In this document: positions 8,442 through 16,757 of the stretch, piece by piece
How positions within the stretch are numbered: position 1 is the first letter of the stretch
Layout: each line of letters opens with the position of its first letter
Source of the DNA: Glutamicibacter ardleyensis
GTDB taxonomy: Bacteria > Actinomycetota > Actinomycetes > Actinomycetales > Micrococcaceae
Reading direction: 5' to 3'
Length of the DNA stretch: 64,000 nucleotides
NCBI RefSeq assembly: GCF_014644555.1
Contig: NZ_BMKX01000001.1
Coordinates: 620,001-684,000, forward strand
Program-made: the position numbers and the translations under genes
The notes under the pieces: generated by a model
What the model saw: only the letters and a program-made list of their open reading frames with translations
Told to the model about the DNA's origin: nothing
The model's database searches: none

Positions 8442-9461
8442 ATGGTGGATTACACCAAGTCCGAAGCTCGTTCCTGGGCTCGAGAGAATTTCACCGGCAC
8501 CGTCGCGGTGACCCACCCGTCTTTCACACCAGATTTTTCTGCAATCAATGAAAACGCAATTCGCCATGACATCCTGCTGCTCAAGGAACGCGGTTATGCC
8601 GGTTCGCTGATTGTGGCCGAAGCGAATGTGACTCCGGAAGAAAACGCGCGGATCACCGCGATTGCCCGCGAAGCGGCCGGTCCGGACTTCGCGTTGTTCT
8701 TCCACGCAATCTTCGGCACCTTGGAAGAGAATATCCACGCCGCAAATCTGGCCGAAGCCGCGGGCGCAGACCGCACGCTGCTTGCGTACCCAGCATCCTT
8801 CTGGCCAACAAATTATGATCAGGTGTTCGACTACACCAAGAAGTTCACCGATGAAACGAACATGGCAGCCATGCTCTTCCCGCTGCCAGCGTGGGGATTT
8901 GAACGCATCCACCCGGCCGGCATGAGCGTTGAGTTTGTACGCCGCGTACTGGACGCGATGCCAAGCATCGTGGCGATCAAGGCAGAACAAGGTTACCCAG
9001 GCATTCCTGGCGTCATGGAGATGTACCACCACTTCCGAGATGAGGTCGTCATCTCCTGCCCCATCGAGTCTGAACTCATCCCTCTGATGTCCGTCCTGGA
9101 CGTGCAGTTCTCCGGTACTGCGAATACCAACTGGATGGGTGACTACTACCCGCGCGCGTTCGAGCTGGCCCGTACCGGCAAGTGGGAAGACGCCATGGAA
9201 CTGTACTGGAAGGTCCAGCCAGCTCGCGCGGCAAACGGCGCAGTCTCCGCGACCTCCACCCCGGGTACCAATATGATCAACCGCACCCAGTGGAAGTACC
9301 AGGAATGGCTCTCGGGCTTCAATGGCGGTGCACTGCGCCCACCTGCAGCCAAGCTTCCTGACCGCTTCATGAAGCAGCTACGCGCAAGCCTGGAAGCTTC
9401 TGGCCTTCCGGTCACCGACTCACCTGATGAAGAGTTCATGCGCGGACGCGTCTCCGCCTAA
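8442..9461 (+). CDS. dihydrodipicolinate synthase (DapA) family aldolase-like protein
   Basis: The 339-residue product is a class I aldolase-type TIM barrel of the DHDPS/N-acetylneuraminate lyase family. The Schiff-base lysine is Lys180 (IVAIKAEQG). The position of the catalytic Tyr found in DHDPS enzymes reads LFPLP rather than LYNxP, so Phe146 appears to replace it. The length and the C-terminal GGALRPP segment recall hydratase-aldolases of aromatic pathways (NahE/PhdJ type) more than lysine-pathway DapA. GGAG precedes the ATG. It is the last gene of the operon and is followed by a terminator. Confidence 0.82.
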   Translation: MVDYTKSEARSWARENFTGTVAVTHPSFTPDFSAINENAIRHDILLLKERGYAGSLIVAEANVTPEENARITAIAREAAGPDFALFFHAIFGTLEENIHAANLAEAAGADRTLLAYPASFWPTNYDQVFDYTKKFTDETNMAAMLFPLPAWGFERIHPAGMSVEFVRRVLDAMPSIVAIKAEQGYPGIPGVMEMYHHFRDEVVISCPIESELIPLMSVLDVQFSGTANTNWMGDYYPRAFELARTGKWEDAMELYWKVQPARAANGAVSATSTPGTNMINRTQWKYQEWLSGFNGGALRPPAAKLPDRFMKQLRASLEASGLPVTDSPDEEFMRGRVSA

Positions 9462-9491
9462 CAGCCAGCGCACTGCAGCACGACGGTTCAT

Positions 9492-9553
9492 AAGCCCCCT
9501 GAGGAAACGCAAACCAGCTCTTTGGATTTGCATACTTCCCCAGGGGGCTTTCA
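9492..9553 (+). terminator. terminator of the OCD-DapA-like operon
   Basis: Arms AAGCCCCCTG (9492-9501) and CAGGGGGCTT (9541-9550) are perfectly complementary and followed by TT. They start 30 bp after the stop at 9461. The loop is long (39 bp) and contains a smaller GCAAA/TTTGC pairing. Confidence 0.6.
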
Positions 9554-9629
9554 GCGTGTGGCAGCAACACATGGCCCAAGCCGGAATACCGTTTTTGTTT
9601 ATCCTGATGTGCGTAGCCCGGCGCGCAAA

Positions 9630-9682
9630 AGGCTCCCGTTGCAGCGAAGTATCGTGAAGACATTTCGCCGCAACGGGAGCCT
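9630..9682 (-). terminator. terminator of the MFS gene
   Basis: Two 19-bp arms (9630-9648 and 9664-9682) pair with a single mismatch, a G-U pair in RNA, around a 15-nt loop. On the minus strand the stem is followed by TTTT. It therefore terminates transcription arriving from the MFS gene that ends at 9720. Confidence 0.8.
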
Positions 9683-9719
9683 CAAAGCTCGCTCGGACTA
9701 TGCGCCATCGATCAGGGGG

Positions 9720-11081
9720 TCAATCCTCCACACTTTGCAATGACGTTTTTCTTTTCGGCTCTGGTTTGGCAGCGTTCGAACCATCAAAGGTTTCTTCCGC
9801 TGCTTGGAAGTGCCTGGACTGCTGACGCAATCCGGCCAACGCGCCAAGCAGGACCCCGATAGGCAGTAACAGCACCAAAAAGATTCCGGACAAGCCCATG
9901 CCGGTGGCGATCAGTGTTCCTCCAACTACCCCGCCTGTCGCGGAGCCGAGTCGGCCACCGAATTCAGTGACTCCCATGCCCAAGCCACGCGCGCTCTCCG
10001 GGAAGCTCATGGCCGCAAGAACTCCACGAGTTGGCCCAAAAGCACTGGGCAAAATAAATCCGGTAATCCCCAAAATGACTAGCAATGAACCAAAACTTGG
10101 TTCACGCGCCATAGAAACCACCAGTGCCATGACCGCGGCCAGGCACAAGGCACCACCAATCACCGTGAATCGGGAGCCACGTGCCAGGAGCAACCCCAGC
10201 ACGATGCTTCCCAGCACGCTGGTGAACCCGTAGAGGCCCACAATGGTGCTGCTTTGCACCGTGTCCAAGCCAGGAACGGGCAACTGCAGTAGCGTAGGCA
10301 GATACTGCGCAATGAGCAGCTGAGTGCCCAACGAGAAGAAGCCAAAGATCCACAGCAGCAAAGTGGTGGTCACAAACTTCTTCCCCAGCACCGTGCGAAC
10401 CGAGACCCGATCTTTTGCCGGAACTTTCACCGGCATAGTCCCAGCCAGCTTCGCCGCACGGCGCGCCGGTGACTCGGGTACTACGAAGGCCAGTACAAGG
10501 ATAATCACCAGGGGAATCACGCCGCCAACTATCAGCAGCGCCCGCCATCCTACGGTGGGCAGCAGCAAGCCTGCGAGGGTGGCTCCCACGGTGGTTCCCA
10601 GTCCAACACCGGCATAGGCCGCTGCGAGCAGGCCGGCCCGACTACGTGCCGGAACCAGGTCCGCCAGCAAGGTGTTGCCGGAGGCCATCGCGGCACCCAT
10701 TCCTACACAGCCAAGAAGGCGCCAGATGACAAATTGCGTAAAATCTGCGGACGTACCTCCCAGCGCGGTGGCGGAGCCGAAAATAACGACACTGAGGATG
10801 AGAATAGTCTTGCGCCCCCACCTCACTGATAAGGCTCCGGAAATAATGGCGCCCAACCCCATCGCGAGGAATCCCACGGCAACGACGAAGGCGATGCCGC
10901 CGCCCACCGAAACTCCCCACTCTTTGATGAGCGTAGGGAAAACGTGGCTGACTATCGTCACGTCCATGCCGTCAGTCAACAGCACCAGCGTAATCATCGT
11001 GAAGTAGAGCCAGTGGCGTCCGGTCAGACGTTCACGGGGTGCATGCGCAGCAGGCACAACATTTTCAGTGTCGTGATTCAT
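9720..11081 (-). CDS. MFS transporter, aromatic acid:H+ symporter (AAHS) type
   Basis: The 453-residue product has about twelve membrane segments. Its first helix carries DGMDVTIVSHVFP, the acidic signature of the AAHS family of benzoate and hydroxybenzoate importers, and the cytoplasmic loop carries the motif-A-like SVRWGRKT. It begins 12 bp after the binding-protein gene and is probably co-transcribed with it. It is likely a second uptake route for the aromatic growth substrate of the island. Confidence 0.88.
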   Translation of the reverse strand: MNHDTENVVPAAHAPRERLTGRHWLYFTMITLVLLTDGMDVTIVSHVFPTLIKEWGVSVGGGIAFVVAVGFLAMGLGAIISGALSVRWGRKTILILSVVIFGSATALGGTSADFTQFVIWRLLGCVGMGAAMASGNTLLADLVPARSRAGLLAAAYAGVGLGTTVGATLAGLLLPTVGWRALLIVGGVIPLVIILVLAFVVPESPARRAAKLAGTMPVKVPAKDRVSVRTVLGKKFVTTTLLLWIFGFFSLGTQLLIAQYLPTLLQLPVPGLDTVQSSTIVGLYGFTSVLGSIVLGLLLARGSRFTVIGGALCLAAVMALVVSMAREPSFGSLLVILGITGFILPSAFGPTRGVLAAMSFPESARGLGMGVTEFGGRLGSATGGVVGGTLIATGMGLSGIFLVLLLPIGVLLGALAGLRQQSRHFQAAEETFDGSNAAKPEPKRKTSLQSVED

Positions 11082-11093
11082 GGCTGGTTCGCT

Positions 11094-12353
11094 TTACTTG
11101 CCGGGGTTCGAGAAGAACTGGTCAAGCTTCTCGGTGGGCAGATAGTCATCCGGGCTTCCGGCCAGGTCGGTCAGGTCGCTAGGTTCCCACGAGGCGTCAG
11201 CAACCTGCTCAAGGTTCTCACGCGTCACAAGCACCGAAGGCTCCACAATCTGGTTGATCTTCGGGCCTTCACCCTTCAGTATGCGCAAGGCCACCTCAAC
11301 GGAAACTTCGCCGGTGCGAACTGAAGGAGTAGTGGTTCCGAAGTACGGGTACTCGGGATTGGCCAAGGCCCAGGAGGCAAAGCCCTGGCTTGAACCGTCA
11401 TCTGCAATCGGTGGAACGTCCATGCCAGCTTCTTCAAAAGCGTTGCGAATACCAACACCCATGGTTCCGGCCTGCATGACCGCATCAACGCCCGCCGGGT
11501 TAGTGGCAAGGAACTTCTGCACCTCAGCCTGCGCGGTGGCCGGCTGGAAGAATCCGGTCACCTTGCCAACGACCTTTACATCCTGGCAAGTCTCCAAAAT
11601 GGCGTCCATGCCAATATCGGCCAAGGTGGAGCTTGGAATGCCTGGGATACCGGCAACTCGAAGCACGTCGCCCTTGCCCCCAATGGAACGCATAGTTCCG
11701 GCGGTGACTTCGGCAATCGCCAATGGCACGTTGCGCGTTACGGTGACGGCATATTCGGAGTCGATAGGCACCTGGGCGGCAACCAATGGGATACCGGCAT
11801 CAAAGGCCTGTTTTGCCAGTGCCACCGATGGTTCCGGAGCGATAGCCGTATAGATGATGACATCCGGCTTCAGGGCAAGGGCCTCATTGAACTGCTGGAG
11901 TTGCAGTGGCACGTTGGAAGGATCATCCGGAGCAAATTCGCCCAGCACCTCAACGTCCGCCTTCTTCAAGCTCGCACGAATCGACTCGGACATGGAGGCA
12001 ATAAAGGGGCTGGCAGGTGGCATCCCCACCACGGCGGCGGTGAAGCCCTCGGTCTTCTTTGATTTGTAGTCGGCCCACGCCGACTTGCGTACCTCGTCCG
12101 GATGCAGGGAGTACCCTTCAGCGATTTCTGGCGAGAAATCTTTCAACAGACCGTTGGGATCATTGGCCGCACCTTTGGGAACCGAACCGCATGCGCCGTC
12201 TGCGACAGGCCCGGATTGGTTGCTTGCTGCCGCACCGTCGGCGGCAGGATCCGCACTGGTGCCTCCCGCACAACCCGTCAATGCCAGGGCACTAATTCCC
12301 AGAATCGCTGCCCCAAGCTTTGAGATTCGTGGAATTTTGGTGTTTTTCTGCAT
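11094..12353 (-). CDS. sugar-type ABC transporter substrate-binding lipoprotein
   Basis: The 419-residue product is a periplasmic-binding protein of the ribose/galactose class. I chose the ATG at 12353 because GAGGAG lies 6 bp upstream, although the frame is open further. The N-terminus has basic residues, a hydrophobic stretch and the lipobox ALTGC, so it should be a membrane-anchored lipoprotein. It is divergent from the ATPase and permease genes at 12477-15960 with two operators between. It probably delivers the substrate to that transporter. Confidence 0.88.
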   Translation of the reverse strand: MQKNTKIPRISKLGAAILGISALALTGCAGGTSADPAADGAAASNQSGPVADGACGSVPKGAANDPNGLLKDFSPEIAEGYSLHPDEVRKSAWADYKSKKTEGFTAAVVGMPPASPFIASMSESIRASLKKADVEVLGEFAPDDPSNVPLQLQQFNEALALKPDVIIYTAIAPEPSVALAKQAFDAGIPLVAAQVPIDSEYAVTVTRNVPLAIAEVTAGTMRSIGGKGDVLRVAGIPGIPSSTLADIGMDAILETCQDVKVVGKVTGFFQPATAQAEVQKFLATNPAGVDAVMQAGTMGVGIRNAFEEAGMDVPPIADDGSSQGFASWALANPEYPYFGTTTPSVRTGEVSVEVALRILKGEGPKINQIVEPSVLVTRENLEQVADASWEPSDLTDLAGSPDDYLPTEKLDQFFSNPGK

Positions 12354-12372
12354 ATCGAACTCCTCATCGAGT

Positions 12373-12387
12373 GAAACGCTTCGTAGC
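12373..12387. promoter_or_regulatory. TetR-type operator, copy 4
   Basis: GAAACG-CTT-CGTAGC matches the consensus at most positions. It is 20 bp upstream of the binding-protein start at 12353, so it is placed to control the minus-strand binding-protein and MFS unit. Confidence 0.5.
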
Positions 12388-12412
12388 GTATCGCATAAGA
12401 CTAGACACATGC

Positions 12413-12427
12413 GGTACGGTTCGTCTA
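12413..12427. promoter_or_regulatory. TetR-type operator, copy 5
   Basis: GGTACG-GTT-CGTCTA lies 49 bp upstream of the ATPase start at 12477. With copy 4 it gives one site for each arm of the divergent transporter promoter. Confidence 0.5.
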
Positions 12428-12476
12428 GTTTCGAATGTAGCGGGCATCACAAATTTTCACAAAAAGGGGACAACCA

Positions 12477-13988
12477 GTGACACATCAGCCAGCAGGCCTA
12501 GAGCTCAAAGGGGTGAGCAAACGTTTCGGCGCGACGCAAGCACTGAGCCACGGCCAACTCCACCTCCGACCCGGTGAGATTCACACCCTCCTAGGCGAAA
12601 ACGGTTCGGGGAAAAGTACCCTCGTAAAGATCATTGGCGGGGTCCACCGGCCAGATTCGGGAACCCTGACTTTTAACGGCGAACCGGTCTACAGCCGCTC
12701 ACCCAAACAAGCGGCGGACTTGGGAATCGCTACGGTATTCCAGGAAGTCCTAACCGCCGGGAGCCAAACGGTACTCGACAACGTCTGGCTTGGTTCACAC
12801 GGTATTTTTCGACACAAATTAAGCCGCACCAAACAGCGCATGCTTGCCCAGGAAGTACTCACCCGCATCGTTCCAAACATTGATTTGGACCAGCCGGCGG
12901 GGCAACTTTCACTGTCCGAACGCCAAGCGGTGTGCATCGCCCGGGCACTGGTCCGGGGCCCGAAAGTTCTTGTACTGGACGAATCGACGGCCTCTTTGGA
13001 TGTACAAACCAGGGATCGTCTCTTTGCTGAGATGCGTCGTCTCACTACACTCGGCACCGCGATTCTCTTCATTTCCCACCGGATGGACGAGGTGGCAGAA
13101 ATTTCGGATCGGGTCTCGGTGCTGCGCTCAGGGCACAGCGTCTTCACCGTTGAACGCGACAACCTGTCAATCGACGCCCTTATTTCCGAAATGACCGGAC
13201 GCTCCGATCACGAGGTGACGGTACGCCAACCTCATACGCCCGGAGAATTGCTCCTTCGAAGTCTTGACCTGCGGCTGACGCCCACGTCGACACCCATCAA
13301 TCTGGAACTGCGCGCCGGTGAAATCGTGGGGCTGGCCGGGCTCGAAGGCCACGGCCAAGATTTGTTCATCAAACGCCTCGCAGGTGTTGCCTCCGGTCCG
13401 GGAACGGTAGTGCGCACCGGGGAGAAAGATACGCAGACACCGTTGACCGATCGTAATGGCGACCGCCTCGGTGTGGCTTACCTGCCACGTGAACGCCGCG
13501 GCGAATCGCTATTCGAGTCGATGTCCATCCAAGAGAATTTCGCTCTGCCCACGTTGCATCAAGATCGCCACCGCGGGCTGCTGAACACTAAGAGCATCTC
13601 CCAAAGATTCAACGCATTCGCCCAATCGCTGGCACTTCGCTTCGGCACCGCCAAAGACGCGATTTCCACCCTCTCCGGAGGCAACCAGCAAAAGGTCTTG
13701 CTCGCCCGATGGCTCGCCACCGACCCCAAGGTATTGCTTCTGAACGACCCGACTCGCGGAGTAGATATCGGCACCAAGCGGGAGATCTATGCAATCTTGG
13801 ACCGACTCAGCGCCGAAGGGCTCAGCGTAGTGGTGCTCTCCAGTGAAGTCGACGAACTCGTTGACCTGGCGGACCGAGTTTTGGTCTTCCGCGATCAGCA
13901 AGTATTTGCCGAAATCGCCCATCCCGAGCTATCCACCGAATCAATTGTCGCGGCCTACTTCGGCCAGAAATCAGAGGTGCACTCATGA
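12477..13988 (+). CDS. ABC transporter ATP-binding protein (RbsA type, two ATPase domains)
   Basis: The 503-residue product has two fused ATPase domains. The first has Walker A GENGSGKST near residue 40, the signature region LSLSERQAV in place of LSGGQ, and Walker B VLVLDEST. The second has the degenerate P-loop usual for RbsA-type proteins (LEGHGQD) and a normal LSGGNQQK signature. The GTG start follows AAAAAGGGGA by 7 bp. The gene overlaps the first permease by ATGA. It energises import of the unknown substrate bound by the lipoprotein at 11094-12353. Confidence 0.92.
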   Translation: MTHQPAGLELKGVSKRFGATQALSHGQLHLRPGEIHTLLGENGSGKSTLVKIIGGVHRPDSGTLTFNGEPVYSRSPKQAADLGIATVFQEVLTAGSQTVLDNVWLGSHGIFRHKLSRTKQRMLAQEVLTRIVPNIDLDQPAGQLSLSERQAVCIARALVRGPKVLVLDESTASLDVQTRDRLFAEMRRLTTLGTAILFISHRMDEVAEISDRVSVLRSGHSVFTVERDNLSIDALISEMTGRSDHEVTVRQPHTPGELLLRSLDLRLTPTSTPINLELRAGEIVGLAGLEGHGQDLFIKRLAGVASGPGTVVRTGEKDTQTPLTDRNGDRLGVAYLPRERRGESLFESMSIQENFALPTLHQDRHRGLLNTKSISQRFNAFAQSLALRFGTAKDAISTLSGGNQQKVLLARWLATDPKVLLLNDPTRGVDIGTKREIYAILDRLSAEGLSVVVLSSEVDELVDLADRVLVFRDQQVFAEIAHPELSTESIVAAYFGQKSEVHS

Positions 13989-14944
13989 GCCGCGTCCAAC
14001 AGCTCCTCCAACGCTGGCCTTTCGCCTTTGCACTGCTGCTTGCACTCGTTTTGCTGGTACTGAATCTCCTTATTTCCCCGTCCTTCTTATCCCCGCAACG
14101 GCTTCCCGCCACGCTTTCCACACTGGCCCCGTTTGTGCTCGTAGGGTTTGCCTCAACGCCGGCCATCCTCTCTGGAGGCATCGATATTTCGGTGGGCCCG
14201 CTGGCAACTTTCATCAATTGCTTCTTTGTCGCCATCCTGATTCCCGCGGGGCTGGGCAACTGGCAGGTGGCTGTGCCCCTCGTGCTATTGCTGGCCGCAG
14301 CCATCGGGGCAATCAATGGGGTACTGATCGCAGTTTTGCGCTTGCACCCCGTGGTCGCCACCACCGGAATGCTCTTCCTGCTCATCGGATTGTCGCTGAC
14401 CATCGCGCAGAACCCGATTGCAGCCCCGGATAACTGGACCGAGGTCTTCGCAGGCAGCGTTGGAATCATTCCTGGCGCACTGATCTCCATCGGTGCCGCC
14501 GCTCTGATTTGGTTTGGACTGCGCCGTACTGCCTTTGTCAGCAACCTGCTGGCCACGGGCGAAAGTGATATTTCGGCGTTCGGCTCTGGAGTGAATACCA
14601 CCGCGGTGCGCATTCTCGCCTACTCGGTAGGCGGCTTGTTCGCCGGTATCGCCGGTATCGCGCTAACTGCCATTGTGCAGTCCTCACAGTCTTCCTTGGC
14701 CACCACCTACGCGCTGCTGGGATTGGCGGCGGCGGTGCTTGGCGGGACCAGCCTGGCCGGAGGCCGAGGCGGGTTGCTCGGCGCACTGTTCGGGGCCATC
14801 TGCATCTACCTGCTCCAACAGCTGCTGACCGCCTCCGGCGTCGCACCTAGCCTGATTCAGTTCGCCTACGGCGCTCTGCTCGTCGTAGGTGTCGTCTTGG
14901 GAGCCACGTTACTTACTCCACGGTTAAAGAAGGTTCGATCATGA
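13985..14944 (+). CDS. ABC transporter permease 1 (RbsC type)
   Basis: The 319-residue hydrophobic protein has about ten membrane segments and the conserved stretch GGIDISVGPLATF of the BPD_transp_2 (ribose-type) permease family. Start and stop overlap both neighbours by four bases (ATGA), so it is tightly coupled to the ATPase and to permease 2. It should form the membrane channel as a heterodimer with the next gene product. Confidence 0.92.
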   Translation: MSRVQQLLQRWPFAFALLLALVLLVLNLLISPSFLSPQRLPATLSTLAPFVLVGFASTPAILSGGIDISVGPLATFINCFFVAILIPAGLGNWQVAVPLVLLLAAAIGAINGVLIAVLRLHPVVATTGMLFLLIGLSLTIAQNPIAAPDNWTEVFAGSVGIIPGALISIGAAALIWFGLRRTAFVSNLLATGESDISAFGSGVNTTAVRILAYSVGGLFAGIAGIALTAIVQSSQSSLATTYALLGLAAAVLGGTSLAGGRGGLLGALFGAICIYLLQQLLTASGVAPSLIQFAYGALLVVGVVLGATLLTPRLKKVRS

Positions 14945-15960
14945 GCGAGAGCACCACCATCAGAAAGCAAACGGCCTCGGCAGAACGACGCCTCGGCCCG
15001 AAGATCAAGCGGATACTTGTTGAGCTGCCAGTATTGCAAGCCTTGGTCTTGCTCGTCTTGGCGGCTTGGCTATTGATCAGCATTCCCTCCATCTTCAACC
15101 CACGTTCGGTGACCTCGTTGCTGTTGATCGCATCCTTGCTGGCACTAGCGGCGATGGGCCAAACATTGGTCGTCATTCTTGGTGGATTGGATCTTGCAAC
15201 GCCTGGCTACATACTCTTTGGCGCCTTCATGGCAGCCAATGCCACGGGCAAACTGGGCCTGTCGCCAATGCTGGCAATACTGCTCACCATCCTCGTGTGT
15301 GGCGGCATCGGCGCCCTGATTGGCAGGATCTGCCATCGTTTTGCCGTCCAACCACTGGTAGTCACTCTGGGCACCGGCGCAGCTCTAACCGGCGCCACGC
15401 TGTTCTTGGCGGATGGCGATTATTCCTCGGTACCCCATGATTCGCTGCGTTCCCTGGCCAGCCTTCGCGCAACGACCTTCGGGCTTCCGTTCCCACCAAT
15501 CATTCTGATCGTGTTGCTGCTCGGTGTGGCCCTGTGGGTCTTCTTGAACCGCACCACCGCAGGACGCCGGCTTTATGCGACGGGAGTTAACTTCAGAGCC
15601 GCGGGACTGACAAGAATACGAACCTCAATCGTCTGGGTTCTGGTCTTTGCCGCTTCCGGTGCCTTCGCTGGCCTTGCCGGGGTATTCATTGCCGCCTATG
15701 GTTCGGGCTGGTCACAGACCATCGGCGATCCCTACCTGTTTTCCGGACTAGCGGCGGTGCTGGTTGGTGGAACGATCTTCGGCTCAATCCACGGCAGTTA
15801 TACCCGCACGCTGCTGGGCGCACTGATTCTCACCTTGCTTTCGACGATCATTGTGAGCAATGGATTATCCGAGGCGCAAAGCCGCATCGTGTTCGGCGTT
15901 ATCATCCTCGCCGTGGTTTCGCTCTATGGACGCGAACGGCACGTACGCAACAGGTTCTAA
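14941..15960 (+). CDS. ABC transporter permease 2 (RbsC type)
   Basis: The 339-residue product is a second ribose-type permease with the related motif GGLDLATPGYILFG. It is the last gene of the ATPase-permease-permease operon and is followed by a strong terminator. Two different permeases with one double ATPase are typical of importers for furanoses, autoinducer-2 or rarer sugars. Its place in an aromatic regulon suggests a glycosylated or sugar-like aromatic, which is speculation. Confidence 0.92.
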   Translation: MSESTTIRKQTASAERRLGPKIKRILVELPVLQALVLLVLAAWLLISIPSIFNPRSVTSLLLIASLLALAAMGQTLVVILGGLDLATPGYILFGAFMAANATGKLGLSPMLAILLTILVCGGIGALIGRICHRFAVQPLVVTLGTGAALTGATLFLADGDYSSVPHDSLRSLASLRATTFGLPFPPIILIVLLLGVALWVFLNRTTAGRRLYATGVNFRAAGLTRIRTSIVWVLVFAASGAFAGLAGVFIAAYGSGWSQTIGDPYLFSGLAAVLVGGTIFGSIHGSYTRTLLGALILTLLSTIIVSNGLSEAQSRIVFGVIILAVVSLYGRERHVRNRF

Positions 15961-15987
15961 GCAAAGTCTCGTTGCCACACAATGCAT

Positions 15988-16035
15988 AGCAGGCGGTTGC
16001 CCAGGCCATTTGGCCGGGGCAACCGCCTGCTTTGA
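15988..16035 (+). terminator. terminator of the ABC transporter operon
   Basis: Perfect 15-bp arms at 15988-16002 and 16017-16031 enclose 14 nt that contain a further GGCC/GGCC pairing. The stem is followed by TT and lies 27 bp after the permease stop. Confidence 0.8.
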
Positions 16036-16164
16036 TTCGTCTGCTATAACTCCCGCGGTTTGCGGGATCCCTTAAGAGAGCCCACACCAAAGCTCATGAA
16101 GTTCAGCCCCAACGATGAGCAGCCCGAATTCCCCTGCTGAGTCTTGCCCCATAGCGAGAACGGA

Positions 16165-16531
16165 GTATCGACCGGAACAAGATGGATTAGGACCAGATGC
16201 TTGGCCCCGGCAATTTCCGCCACGTCGCGGCCACGGTTGTAACCGAAGCCATCAGCACATTCTGAAGTTCATCATTGAGCAGAGAAGGACGACAGTCACA
16301 GCGGTTTGGATGATCGTTGGCATGGCATCCAGTCCTACTTCCTTGAAGAAGCCTTGCACCTTGGCGACATCCACGTGTGCGGCGTCGACTGTGGTGGTGA
16401 CTCACACGGCGAAAGGCACTGTTTCTGATTCGGTGGTCGAATGAGCCTGCTCCGGCAAAACATCCTTCCATCAAATGCGCCCCGGCGGTTAACGCAAAAG
16501 AGTGGGTGGAGGCTAGCGGCTTAGGGCACAT
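16165..16531 (-). pseudogene. decayed ABC substrate-binding lipoprotein gene (NMT1-like), with further debris
   Basis: Minus-strand frames carry consecutive pieces of one binding protein. From an ATG at 16531 comes a lipoprotein-like signal (FALTAGAHLMEGC). The frame then shifts near 16445 to STTESETVPFAV, an in-frame TGA follows at 16402-16404, and the same frame goes on with VTTTVDAAHVDVAKVQGFF and FKEVGLDAMPTIIQT. Another shift near 16300 gives LLNDELQNVLMASVTTVAA. Further downstream (about 16236-16165) a frame reads AEIAGAKHLVLIHLVP, which resembles the end of a metallo-beta-lactamase-fold protein. The gap of nearly 800 bp therefore holds gene relics, not an intact gene. Family assignment is from motif memory only. 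Confidence 0.55.
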
Positions 16532-16688
16532 TGTCAACGTCGGCCCCTTGCCCCTCCTGCGAATTGAGGCCATTACCCCAAGTCGGCGATTCGTTGGCCC
16601 ATTTTCTGCCAGCTGAGCGGAAGTCTTCAGCAGGTCATAGTCTGAAAAATTCTCGAAAATGATATGCACCAGGTCACAAACGCGATAC

Positions 16689-16703
16689 GATACGAAACGA
16701 GTC
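16689..16703. promoter_or_regulatory. TetR-type operator, copy 6
   Basis: GATACG-AAA-CGAGTC lies 55-69 bp upstream of the flavin oxidoreductase start at 16758. An additional GATAC half-site precedes it at 16684-16688, the same arrangement as at copy 7. Confidence 0.55.
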
Positions 16704-16757
16704 GAATTCAATTACTGATGAGCTTTCCGAACGTTTGCAGTCTTTTCAAGGAGAAAA

